Counted from the stretch's first letter, positions 1 to 5,320 are shown. The stretch is DNA of 5,320 nt from Pseudomonadota bacterium (GCA_021780975.1 JAJXXS010000227.1:1-5320), one strand, 5' to 3'. Program-made: numbers and translations. Notes: generated by a model not told the origin, from the letters alone.

Positions 1-134
1 ATTCCCTGCTGGACACCATGTTCGATCTGCCTTCCCTCAAGAACGTCACCAAGGTCGTCGTCGACGAAGGAGTGATCAACGAAGGCGGCCAGCCCCTCGT
101 CATCTATTCCGATCAGGCCAGCGCGGCGAGTTGA
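1..134 (+). CDS. clpX: ClpX, ATP-binding subunit of ClpXP protease (3' end only)
   Basis: This is the last 43 codons of a gene that begins before the window; the first complete codon is at position 3 and the stop is TGA at 132-134. The peptide begins SLLDTMFDLPS and continues with KVVVDEGVI and a PLVIY segment. That matches the conserved extreme C-terminus of ClpX (SLLDTMYDLPS, then a KVV-DE-VI stretch and PLLIY in E. coli), the small AAA+ subdomain after sensor 2. ClpX is the hexameric unfoldase that feeds tagged proteins to ClpP in the cytoplasm. The catalytic motifs lie upstream and cannot be checked. The lon gene following at once is the usual order (clpP-clpX-lon) and supports the call. 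Nothing in the visible part suggests damage. Confidence 0.93.
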   Translation, partial: SLLDTMFDLPSLKNVTKVVVDEGVINEGGQPLVIYSDQASAAS

Positions 135-141
135 GACAGGG

Positions 142-155
142 GGGGGCGTTCCCCC
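142..155 (+). terminator. GC hairpin after clpX, possible weak terminator
   Basis: Eight bases after the clpX stop, five G (142-146) can pair with five C (151-155) around a CGTT loop. The G run starts at 139, so the pairing register can slide. Only two T follow (156-157), so this is not a classical Rho-independent terminator. It may attenuate read-through from clpX into lon or protect the clpX mRNA 3' end. Its function is inferred from position only. Confidence 0.35.
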
Positions 156-221
156 TTGCAATCCGCCCGGCCGGCCCAATTTAGCTTGAGTGCCCTTTCT
201 TCGATGGGGCCTCGCAACCTT

Positions 222-226
222 AGGAA
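222..226 (+). promoter_or_regulatory. Ribosome-binding site of lon
   Basis: AGGAA at 222-226 lies 6 bases before the ATG at 233. It fits the anti-Shine-Dalgarno and fixes the start, because the protein from this ATG (MTSSQPGETVQLPLLPLRD) aligns with the Lon N-terminus without excess residues. Confidence 0.75.
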
Positions 227-232
227 TCCATC

Positions 233-2647
233 ATGACCTCCTCCCAGCCCGGCGAAACCGTTCAGCTACCCCTGCTGCCCCTGCGCGATGTGGTGGTCTT
301 CCCCCACATGGTCATTCCCCTGTTCGTGGGGCGGCCCAAATCCATCAAGGCGCTGGAGGCTGCCATGGAGGCCTCCAAGCACATTCTGCTGGTGGCGCAG
401 AAATCCGCCGCCCAGGACGATCCCACCCCGACGGATCTCTACGCCACGGGGTGCATGGCGACCGTGCTGCAGATGCTCAAGCTGCCGGACGGCACGGTAA
501 AGGTGCTGGTGGAAGGCAACCAGCGTGCCCATATGCTCGACGTGGCTGAAGAAGAGAACTACTTCACCGGTCAGGCGCAGCTGATTCCCCAGGAAGAAAA
601 GGACAGCACCGAAGTCGAGGCCCTGCGCCGCGCGCTGATGGCGCAGTTCGATCAGTACGTCAAGCTCAACAAGAAGATACCGCCGGAGATTCTCACCTCC
701 CTGTCCGGCATAGACGAGGGTGGCCGGCTGGCGGACACCATCGTTGCGCATCTGCCGCTCAAGCTGGAGCAGAAGCAGGAAATCCTCGACATGGTCGATG
801 TGGCCAAGCGCCTGGAGCACTTGTTGAGCCAGATCGAAGGCGAAATCGACATTCTCCAGGTGGAGAAGCGCATCCGCGGCCGCGTCAAGCGGCAGATGGA
901 GAAAAGCCAGCGCGAGTACTACCTCAACGAACAGGTCAAGGCCATCCAGAAGGAACTCGGCGACATGGAGGAGGGGGCCGAGCTGGAAGAACTGGAGAAG
1001 CGCGTCAAGGGCGCCCATATGTCCAAGGAGGCCGAAGCCAAGGCGCTCGGCGAACTCAAGAAGCTGCGCATGATGTCCCCCATGTCGGCCGAAGCCACCG
1101 TGGTGAGAAGCTACATCGAGGCCATGGTGGGTTTGCCGTGGAAGAAAAAAACCAAGATCAGCAAGGATCTGGTCAAGGCCGAGAAAGTTCTCGACGAGGA
1201 CCATTACGGCCTGGAAAAGGTGAAGGAACGCATCCTCGAATATCTGGCCGTGCAGCAGCGCGTGGAAAAGGTCAAGGCGCCGATTCTTTGCCTGGTGGGC
1301 CCGCCTGGGGTGGGCAAGACCTCCCTCGGACAGTCCATCGCCCGTGCGACCAACCGGAAGTTCGTGCGCATGGCCCTGGGCGGCGTGCGCGACGAGGCCG
1401 AAATCCGCGGCCATCGGCGCACCTACATCGGCTCCATGCCGGGCAAGATACTGCAAAGCCTCACCAAGATAGGGGTGCGCAATCCGCTGTTCCTGCTCGA
1501 CGAAGTCGACAAGATGGGCATGGATTTCCGCGGCGACCCGTCGTCCGCCCTGCTGGAGGTGCTGGACCCCGAGCAGAATCACACGTTCCAGGATCACTAT
1601 ATCGAGGTCGAGTATGACCTTTCCGACGTCATGTTCGTGGCGACCGCCAACACCATGAACCTGCCGGCGCCCCTGCTTGACCGCATGGAGGTGATACGCC
1701 TGTCCGGCTACACGGAAGACGAAAAGATCAACATCGCCGAGCGCTACCTAGTGCCCAAGCAGATGAAGGCGAACGGCCTCAAGGTTGAGGAGTTCCACAT
1801 CGCCGAGTCGGCCTTGCGCGATGTCGTCCGCTACTACACGCGCGAAGCCGGGGTGCGTTCCCTGGAGCGGGAAATCTCCAAGGTTTGCCGCAAGGCGGTG
1901 AAGTCCCTGCTGCTGAAAAAGCACAAGGGCAAGCTCACTGTCACGAGCAAGAACCTCGACAAATACCTGGGCGTGCGCCGATTCACCTACGGCATCGCCG
2001 AGAAGCACAACCAGATCGGCCAGGTCACCGGCCTCGCGTGGACCGAGGTGGGCGGCGAGCTGCTCACCATCGAAGCCACCGTCATGCCTGGCAAGGGGCA
2101 CATTACCCGCACCGGGCAACTGGGCGATGTCATGAAGGAATCCATCGAAGCGGCCCGCACGGTCATGAGAAGCCGGGCCAAAAAACTCGGCATCAAGGGC
2201 GAGGCCTTCGAGAAGAACGACATGCACATTCACATGCCGGAAGGCGCCACGCCCAAGGATGGTCCTTCTGCGGGCATCGCCATTACGACGGCGATGGTTT
2301 CCGTGTTCAGCGGCATCCCGGTGCGTTGCGATGTCGCCATGACGGGCGAGATCACCCTGAGGGGCGAGGTTCTGCCCATCGGCGGGCTGAAGGAGAAATT
2401 GCTGGCGGCGCATCGCGGGGGCATCAAGACAGTGCTCATCCCGGAAGAAAACGTGAAGGATCTCGCGGAGATTCCGGACAACATCAAAAATCGGCTGGAC
2501 ATTCATCCCGTGAAATGGATAGATGAGGTGCTTGCGCTGGCCCTTGAGCGAGTGCCCGAGCCCTTGTCGGAAGGTGAAGAAGCAGTGCCTGCCCAGGGTG
2601 GCGCGGCGGTCGAAGCGGCTGCCGATACGCCTTCGGCCATGCATTGA
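233..2647 (+). CDS. lon: Lon ATP-dependent protease (LonA, complete)
   Basis: The gene encodes 804 residues. Lon is a cytoplasmic hexameric AAA+ serine protease that unfolds and degrades misfolded proteins and short-lived regulators. Domains in order are the N-terminal substrate-binding domain (about 10-200, starting LPLLPLRDVVVFPHMVIPLF), a helical coiled-coil linker (about 200-310, rich in E and K), the AAA+ module (about 320-580) and the protease domain (about 590-780). Visible motifs are Walker A GPPGVGKT at 356-363, Walker B with D423 and E424 (LLDEVDK), the sensor-2 arginine R542 in EAGVRSLER, and the Ser-Lys dyad S679 (KDGPSAG) and K722 (GGLKEK). These residue numbers equal those I know for E. 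coli Lon, so there is no net gap up to the active site. The protein is about 20 residues longer than the 784-residue E. coli enzyme owing to an Ala/Glu-rich tail. The gene lies 98 bp after clpX. A heat-shock promoter is expected from the family, but I do not see a convincing one. Confidence 0.98.
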   Translation: MTSSQPGETVQLPLLPLRDVVVFPHMVIPLFVGRPKSIKALEAAMEASKHILLVAQKSAAQDDPTPTDLYATGCMATVLQMLKLPDGTVKVLVEGNQRAHMLDVAEEENYFTGQAQLIPQEEKDSTEVEALRRALMAQFDQYVKLNKKIPPEILTSLSGIDEGGRLADTIVAHLPLKLEQKQEILDMVDVAKRLEHLLSQIEGEIDILQVEKRIRGRVKRQMEKSQREYYLNEQVKAIQKELGDMEEGAELEELEKRVKGAHMSKEAEAKALGELKKLRMMSPMSAEATVVRSYIEAMVGLPWKKKTKISKDLVKAEKVLDEDHYGLEKVKERILEYLAVQQRVEKVKAPILCLVGPPGVGKTSLGQSIARATNRKFVRMALGGVRDEAEIRGHRRTYIGSMPGKILQSLTKIGVRNPLFLLDEVDKMGMDFRGDPSSALLEVLDPEQNHTFQDHYIEVEYDLSDVMFVATANTMNLPAPLLDRMEVIRLSGYTEDEKINIAERYLVPKQMKANGLKVEEFHIAESALRDVVRYYTREAGVRSLEREISKVCRKAVKSLLLKKHKGKLTVTSKNLDKYLGVRRFTYGIAEKHNQIGQVTGLAWTEVGGELLTIEATVMPGKGHITRTGQLGDVMKESIEAARTVMRSRAKKLGIKGEAFEKNDMHIHMPEGATPKDGPSAGIAITTAMVSVFSGIPVRCDVAMTGEITLRGEVLPIGGLKEKLLAAHRGGIKTVLIPEENVKDLAEIPDNIKNRLDIHPVKWIDEVLALALERVPEPLSEGEEAVPAQGGAAVEAAADTPSAMH

Positions 2648-2663
2648 GGGCAGTCCCGGAAGC

Positions 2664-2690
2664 GCCGCTCCTTAAGTTCAAGGAAGCGGC
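2664..2690 (+). terminator. Hairpin between lon and hupB, no U-tract
   Basis: Sixteen bases after the lon stop, GCCGCTCCTT (2664-2673) pairs with AAGG plus AGCGGC (2680-2683 and 2685-2690). This gives a 10-bp stem with one bulged A at 2684 and a 6-base AAGTTC loop. No T-run follows, so efficient intrinsic termination is doubtful. It may be a Rho-assisted terminator or a 3'-end stabiliser for lon mRNA. The next promoter starts only 10 bases later, so it separates lon from hupB transcription. Confidence 0.45.
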
Positions 2691-2700
2691 CGAAAGTCGC

Positions 2701-2730
2701 TTGACACGGCGTTTTCCGGGTTGCTATAAA
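2701..2730 (+). promoter_or_regulatory. Strong sigma-70 promoter of hupB
   Basis: A perfect -35 box TTGACA (2701-2706) is followed after 18 bases by TATAAA (2725-2730), five of six matches to the -10 consensus. A TGC just before the -10 (2722-2724) makes it an extended -10. Transcription is predicted to start around 2736-2739, giving a leader of about 40 bases before the GTG at 2778. It is the best promoter match in the window and fits the abundant expression expected of HU. Confidence 0.85.
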
Positions 2731-2734
2731 GCCG

Positions 2735-2755
2735 GGCACAGGGTTTTCCTGTGCC
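2735..2755 (+). repeat. Perfect 8-bp inverted repeat at the hupB transcription start
   Basis: GGCACAGG (2735-2742) and CCTGTGCC (2748-2755) form a perfect inverted repeat around GTTTT. It begins 5 bases after the -10 box, so it covers the predicted start of transcription. In RNA it would be a very stable 5'-terminal hairpin; in DNA it could be an operator. Which of these applies cannot be told from sequence alone. Confidence 0.7.
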
Positions 2756-2765
2756 ACCTTCCGAA

Positions 2766-2771
2766 AGGGGA
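2766..2771 (+). promoter_or_regulatory. Ribosome-binding site that fixes the GTG start of hupB
   Basis: AGGGGA at 2766-2771 lies 6 bases before the GTG at 2778-2780. An upstream in-frame GTG at 2751 would add nine residues, but it lies inside the leader hairpin, has no ribosome-binding site and would exceed the standard 90-residue HU length. CCTT at 2757-2760 can pair with AAGG at 2765-2768, so part of this site may be folded into a 4-bp hairpin. Confidence 0.8.
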
Positions 2772-2777
2772 CAACAC

Positions 2778-3050
2778 GTGAACAAATCTGAACTCATCGA
2801 CGCCATCGCCGATGCTGCTGACATCTCCAAGGCTGCCGCGGGCCGCGCGCTCGACGCCACCGTGGATACGGTGAAGAAGGCGCTCAAGAAAGGCGATATG
2901 GTCACCCTGGTAGGTTTTGGCACCTTCTACGTCGGCAAGCGCGCTGCCCGCACCGGCCGCAACCCACGCACCGGCGGCACCATCAAGATCAAGGCCGCCA
3001 AGGTTCCCAAGTTCCGCGCCGGAAAAGGGCTCAAGGACGCAGTCAACTGA
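2778..3050 (+). CDS. hupB: DNA-binding protein HU, beta type
   Basis: From the GTG start the protein has 90 residues, exactly the usual HU length. It starts MNKSELIDAIADAADISKAAA, followed by the core GFGTFYVGKRAARTGRNPRT (46-65), which is the HU/IHF family signature. The end, KVPKFRAGKGLKDAVN, is nearly that of E. coli HU-beta. Proline 63, at the tip of the DNA-binding beta arm that intercalates and bends DNA, is present, as are the arm arginines and lysines. HU is a small dimer that binds DNA with little sequence preference, compacts the nucleoid and assists replication and transcription. IHF is ruled out by the overall match and by the lon-hupB-ppiD neighbourhood. It has its own strong promoter and is probably transcribed separately from lon, possibly running on into the tRNA downstream. 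In a species with a single HU gene the symbol hup could be equally correct. Confidence 0.97.
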   Translation: MNKSELIDAIADAADISKAAAGRALDATVDTVKKALKKGDMVTLVGFGTFYVGKRAARTGRNPRTGGTIKIKAAKVPKFRAGKGLKDAVN

Positions 3051-3070
3051 TCTCGGCCAACTGATCCCGG
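3043..3070 (+). repeat. 14-bp imperfect tandem duplication across the hupB stop
   Basis: TCAACTGATCTCGG (3043-3056) is followed directly by CCAACTGATCCCGG (3057-3070), identical at 12 of 14 positions. The first unit contains the last sense codon and the TGA stop; the second is untranslated. It looks like a local slippage duplication that left the protein end unchanged. Confidence 0.7.
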
Positions 3071-3081
3071 TCCGAGCTTTT
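3052..3081 (+). terminator. Weak hairpin with short T-run after hupB
   Basis: CTCGGCC (3052-3058) can pair with GG (3069-3070) and CCGAG (3072-3076), with T3071 bulged and a loop of 10. The stem is followed by C and four T (3078-3081). It could be a leaky terminator between hupB and the tRNA, or a processing signal if the two are cotranscribed. The stem arises from the tandem duplication, so it may be incidental. Confidence 0.3.
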
Positions 3082-3093
3082 GCGATACGGACA

Positions 3094-3169
3094 GGGTGCT
3101 TAGCTCAGTTGGTAGAGCGTCGCCCTTACAAGGCGAATGTCGGCGGTTCGAACCCGTCAGCACCCACCA
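3094..3169 (+). tRNA. tRNA-Val, anticodon UAC
   Basis: All 76 bases fold as a canonical cloverleaf. The acceptor GGGTGCT (3094-3100) pairs with AGCACCC (3159-3165), and the D-stem is GCTC/GAGC. The anticodon stem TCGCC/GGCGA (3120-3124 and 3132-3136) closes the loop CTTACAA with anticodon TAC at 3127-3129. The T-stem GGCGG/CCGTC carries one G-U pair and the loop is TTCGAAC. The discriminator is A3166 and CCA is encoded at 3167-3169. TAC reads GUA and related valine codons; A73, A35 and C36 fit valine identity. It starts 43 bases after the hupB stop. I see no convincing promoter in that gap, so it is probably read from the hupB promoter or a weak one, and the terminator at 3288-3316 would end the transcript. 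Confidence 0.96.
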
Positions 3170-3188
3170 GCATGTGTTTGGGTCATCT

Positions 3189-3263
3189 GCAGTGGTAGTT
3201 CAGCCGGTTGGAACACCGGCCCGTCTCCGCGGCGGTCGCGAGTTCGCGCCCCGTCCGCGCTCC
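3189..3263 (+). pseudogene. Decayed tRNA-Asp (GUC) copy
   Basis: This stretch aligns along its length with bacterial tRNA-Asp(GUC) as I remember it, at about 80% by eye. Kept are GGTAGTTCAG (3194-3203), a perfectly paired D-stem GTTC/GAAC, GG of the D-loop, the 5' anticodon strand CCGGC (3216-3220), anticodon GTC (3223-3225) and GTCGCG before the T-loop. Broken features are as follows. U33 is C3222. Two of five anticodon-stem pairs are lost (G3219 faces G3229, C3220 faces C3228). The T-stem has an A-C mismatch (3241/3251). The T-loop TTCGCGC has lost A58 (C3247). The outer acceptor pairs fail (C3190 faces C3260, A3191 faces G3259), and no CCA follows. A charged, functional tRNA is unlikely. 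The position, 20 bases after tRNA-Val, fits a former Val-Asp tRNA pair. An intact tRNA-Asp must exist elsewhere in the genome. Confidence 0.8.
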
Positions 3264-3287
3264 CGTCTTGCGAGCATGCAGACCATC

Positions 3288-3316
3288 GGGGCTCCCAACT
3301 GGCCCCTTAATTTTTT
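3288..3316 (+). terminator. Rho-independent terminator of the hupB/tRNA region
   Basis: GGGGCT (3288-3293) pairs with GGCCCC (3301-3306), six pairs including one U-G wobble, with a 7-base loop. TTAATTTTTT follows at 3307-3316. Stem plus T-tract is the classical pattern and the best terminator in the window. It would end transcripts through tRNA-Val and the tRNA-Asp remnant and isolate ppiD. In the gap from 3170 to 3403 I see only the tRNA remnant, this terminator and a possible ppiD promoter. Confidence 0.8.
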
Positions 3317-3346
3317 CCTTGCGACGTTGTGCAGTGGCGCGCGGTA

Positions 3347-3375
3347 TTTCACCCGGCTCCGCTTTAGGCGACAAT
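3347..3375 (+). promoter_or_regulatory. Possible ppiD promoter
   Basis: TTTCAC (3347-3352) and GACAAT (3370-3375) are 17 bases apart. The -10 matches four of six consensus bases and the -35 only three, so this is a weak match. If real, transcription would start near 3382, giving a leader of about 20 bases before the GTG at 3404. That would exclude the in-frame ATG at 3374, which overlaps the -10. Confidence 0.35.
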
Positions 3376-3391
3376 GCGCCCTTTGGCATCG

Positions 3392-3397
3392 AGGGAG
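3392..3397 (+). promoter_or_regulatory. Ribosome-binding site that fixes the GTG start of ppiD
   Basis: AGGGAG at 3392-3397 is 6 bases before GTG 3404-3406. The in-frame ATG at 3374 would add ten residues (MRPLASRESG) that are unlike family N-termini, and I see no good ribosome-binding site before it. Confidence 0.75.
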
Positions 3398-3403
3398 AGT
3401 GGC

Positions 3404-5317
3404 GTGCTTGAAGCCATTCGTGAGCGGGCGCAGGGTTGGATCGCGAAGATCATCCTGATCCTGATAGTTGTGCCCTTCGCCCTGTGGGGCATCGAATCCT
3501 ATTTCTCTGGCGGCAGCGGCGACGATTGGATCGCCAAGGTGGGCGATGCGAAAATCAGCCGCCAGCAGTTCGCCGACGTCCTGCAGGATGAAATAGAGCA
3601 GCAGCGCCAGTCGCAGGGGCCTAGCTTTGATGCGGCGCAAACCCAGACATTGAAATTCCGCCAGCAGGTGCTGGACTCGATGCTGGAACGCGACGCGCTC
3701 ATCCAGGCCGCGCAACAGGCCGGCCTGGTGGCGCCGGACGCGCAGGTGGCTGCGATCATCGCCCAGGTGCCGGCTTTTCAGGAGAACGGCAAGTTTTCGC
3801 GCAAGCTTTATGAGCAGCTGCTCGCCGCGCGCAGTCTCACCCCGACGCGTTTTGAAAACCAGCTCCGGCGGGACATCCTGGTCGAGACATGGCAGAGCCC
3901 CATCGTTGCTGGCGCGTGGGTGCCGCCCGTCTTGGTGGATCGCATGGCGGCCTTGCTCGCGCAGCAGCGGGAGATTTCCTGGGCGGATGTGAAAGCCTCT
4001 GATTTCGCCAAGCAGGCCGCCCCGAGCGCGGCCGAGGTTGCCGCCTATTACCAGGCCCATCCACAGGAATACACCCTGCCGGCCGCGGTGAAGCTGCACT
4101 ACCTGGTGCTTTCCCCGGCAGCGTTGGCGCAGGGCATCCAGCCGAGCGATGCGGAAATCCAGCAGTACTATCAGGATCACCAGGCGCAGTACACCCAGCC
4201 CGAGGAAAGGGAGGCCAGCCACATACTGATTGCCGTCAGCGGCAATGACCCGCAGGAATGGGCCGCTGCCAAGGCCAAGGCCGAGCAGATACTCGCTCAG
4301 GTGCGCAAGACGCCCGCCGATTTTGCTGCCCTGGCCAAGCGCTATTCGCAGGATCCCGGCTCCGCCGCGAACGGCGGCAGCCTTGGCTACTTCGCCCGCG
4401 ACGCGATGGTGAAGCCGTTCGCCGATGCGGTGTTCGCCATGCAGAAAACAGGGGAGATCGTCGGCCCGGTGAAGAGCCAGTTCGGCTATCACATCATCCG
4501 TCTTGATGCCATCAGGCCCGCGCAAACCATCCCTCTCGCCCAGGTCAGGGATGTCATCGCCGCCAGCGTACGGCAGCGCGATGCGCAGGCCCGCTTCGAT
4601 CGCGAGGCGGACGATTTCAGCGACAAGGTGTATGAAGAGGGCAAGGATCTGGCGCCAGTGGCCAAGCATTATGGCCTCAGCGTGCAGACCACGGACTGGG
4701 TCACGCGCGCCGACGCGCCGGCCCCGCTCAACAACGCCAAGCTGCTGGACGACATCTTTGCTGCCGGCAGCATCAAGAGTCGGCAGAACACGGAAGCCGT
4801 CGATGTCGGCAACCACACGCTGGTCGCGGCACGCGTGGTGGATTATCGCGCCGCCCAGCTGCAGCCCCTGGGCGCTGTCCAGGCGGCCATCACCCAGAAG
4901 CTGCAGGAGCAGAAAGAGGCGCAGCTGGCCAAACAGCAGGGGGAAGCTCTCCTCGCGCAACTGCGCGGCGGCGTGGAGCCCGCCAAGCTGAAATGGTCGC
5001 CCTTCAAGGTACTCGACCGCCAGCAGGCGGCGCAGCAGCTCGCTGACCCGACGGCCGTGTCCCAGGTGTTCCGCATGCCGGCGGATGTGTTGCCGGGCTA
5101 CACCTCTTACGTGCTGCCAGATGGCAGCTGGCGCATCGTGCGCTTGACCCGCGTCGTCACGCCGGCGGAAATTTCCCCGGAACTGCGGTCCGCCGTGGCT
5201 GCCGGCCTCAAACAAAGCTATGTGCGGGCGGACATGGATGCCGCCACTGCGCTCGTGAAGGCGGAAGAAAAGGTGCAAATCCGCAAGAACGCCCTGGAGC
5301 AGACCAGCCACGAGTGA
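3404..5317 (+). CDS. ppiD: PpiD, membrane-anchored periplasmic folding chaperone (parvulin family)
   Basis: From the GTG start the protein has 637 residues, close to the 623 of E. coli PpiD. A short charged N-terminus (MLEAIRERAQGW) precedes one membrane helix at about 13-33 (IAKIILILIVVPFALWGI), an uncleaved anchor with the rest in the periplasm. A SurA-like chaperone domain follows (about 36-240), including the PpiD-typical FQENGKF at 125-131. The parvulin domain spans about 266-370. It has SHILI with H273, D317 in SQDPGS, GGSLG at 324-328 and the closing FGYHIIRLD with H363, so the fold signature is complete. The C-terminal part (about 370-637) is helical and charged, as in the family. PpiD acts near the Sec translocon on newly exported outer-membrane and periplasmic proteins. 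The E. coli parvulin domain is reported to have little or no isomerase activity, so catalysis here should not be assumed. It lies downstream of hupB as in E. coli, behind a terminator. Confidence 0.95.
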   Translation: MLEAIRERAQGWIAKIILILIVVPFALWGIESYFSGGSGDDWIAKVGDAKISRQQFADVLQDEIEQQRQSQGPSFDAAQTQTLKFRQQVLDSMLERDALIQAAQQAGLVAPDAQVAAIIAQVPAFQENGKFSRKLYEQLLAARSLTPTRFENQLRRDILVETWQSPIVAGAWVPPVLVDRMAALLAQQREISWADVKASDFAKQAAPSAAEVAAYYQAHPQEYTLPAAVKLHYLVLSPAALAQGIQPSDAEIQQYYQDHQAQYTQPEEREASHILIAVSGNDPQEWAAAKAKAEQILAQVRKTPADFAALAKRYSQDPGSAANGGSLGYFARDAMVKPFADAVFAMQKTGEIVGPVKSQFGYHIIRLDAIRPAQTIPLAQVRDVIAASVRQRDAQARFDREADDFSDKVYEEGKDLAPVAKHYGLSVQTTDWVTRADAPAPLNNAKLLDDIFAAGSIKSRQNTEAVDVGNHTLVAARVVDYRAAQLQPLGAVQAAITQKLQEQKEAQLAKQQGEALLAQLRGGVEPAKLKWSPFKVLDRQQAAQQLADPTAVSQVFRMPADVLPGYTSYVLPDGSWRIVRLTRVVTPAEISPELRSAVAAGLKQSYVRADMDAATALVKAEEKVQIRKNALEQTSHE

Positions 5318-5320
5318 GGG

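Noticed and set aside
167..176. CCGGCCGGCC palindromic run upstream of lon
   Set aside because: A short GC palindrome is expected by chance at this base composition and shows no further symmetry that would suggest an operator.
156..185. TTGCAA and TTTAGC, 18 bases apart, as a lon promoter
   Set aside because: The -10 matches only three of six consensus bases and the -35 four, which is too weak to annotate.
266..1597. 443-codon minus-strand open frame opposite lon
   Set aside because: Same explanation: a low-complexity, His/Leu-rich translation opposite a well-conserved gene, with no family resemblance.
1748..2644. 298-codon minus-strand open frame opposite the 3' half of lon
   Set aside because: A composition-driven shadow of lon, without a supporting ribosome-binding site or recognisable protein features.
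2751..2777. Upstream GTG as a start for a 99-residue HU
   Set aside because: It lies in the leader hairpin with no ribosome-binding site, and the extra nine residues (MPPSERGQH) have no counterpart in HU. The GTG at 2778 gives the standard 90 residues.
3374..3403. ATG at 3374 as the ppiD start
   Set aside because: It overlaps a possible -10 box and lacks a good ribosome-binding site. The GTG at 3404 has AGGGAG at good spacing and yields a family-like N-terminus.
3096..3458. 120-codon plus-strand open frame over the tRNA and intergenic region
   Set aside because: It overlaps the intact tRNA-Val, the tRNA remnant, the terminator and the start of ppiD in another frame, and its translation is Arg-rich without any recognisable domain.
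3200..5311. 703-codon open frame on the minus strand, opposite ppiD
   Set aside because: It lies almost wholly antisense to a clearly real gene. Its product is rich in H, R, L and G with no recognisable motif, as expected for the reverse frame of a GC-rich gene with strong third-position bias. It also runs through the terminator and part of the tRNA-Asp remnant.

Overview
The window looks like an ordinary chromosomal housekeeping segment from a GC-rich proteobacterium. I infer Betaproteobacteria (Nitrosomonadales-like) as most likely. The reasons are the gene order clpX-lon-hupB-tRNA-Val-ppiD, the PpiD N-terminus (MLEAIRERAQGWIAK type), a Lon that aligns with E. coli Lon without net gaps as far as its catalytic residues, and the strong G/C third-position bias. 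The clpX-lon-hupB-ppiD order is also that of E. coli; the tRNA insertion between hupB and ppiD is what I associate with Betaproteobacteria. The taxon is inference; the gene calls are not.

Layout, all genes on the + strand: the 3' end of clpX (to 134); a short gap with a GC hairpin; complete lon (233-2647); a 130-bp gap holding a lon-distal hairpin, a near-consensus extended -10 promoter and a perfect 8-bp inverted repeat at the predicted start of transcription; hupB (2778-3050, GTG start); a small tandem duplication across the hupB stop; an intact tRNA-Val(UAC) with encoded CCA (3094-3169); a decayed tRNA-Asp(GUC) copy (about 3189-3263); a Rho-independent terminator (3288-3316); and complete ppiD (3404-5317, GTG start). 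The window ends 3 bases after the ppiD stop.

Functionally this is a protein quality-control cluster. ClpX is the unfoldase of ClpXP, Lon is a self-contained ATP-dependent protease, and PpiD is a membrane-anchored periplasmic chaperone of the parvulin family. HU, a nucleoid protein, sits between them as it does in E. coli, where HU subunits are known Lon substrates.

I found no undescribed defence, mobile or biosynthetic system here. The observation most worth a second look is the tRNA-Asp remnant. It keeps its D-arm and anticodon but has lost U33, A58, anticodon-stem and acceptor-stem pairing and the CCA end. Next is the hupB leader, where a perfect inverted repeat overlaps the predicted transcription start and a second small hairpin includes the ribosome-binding site.
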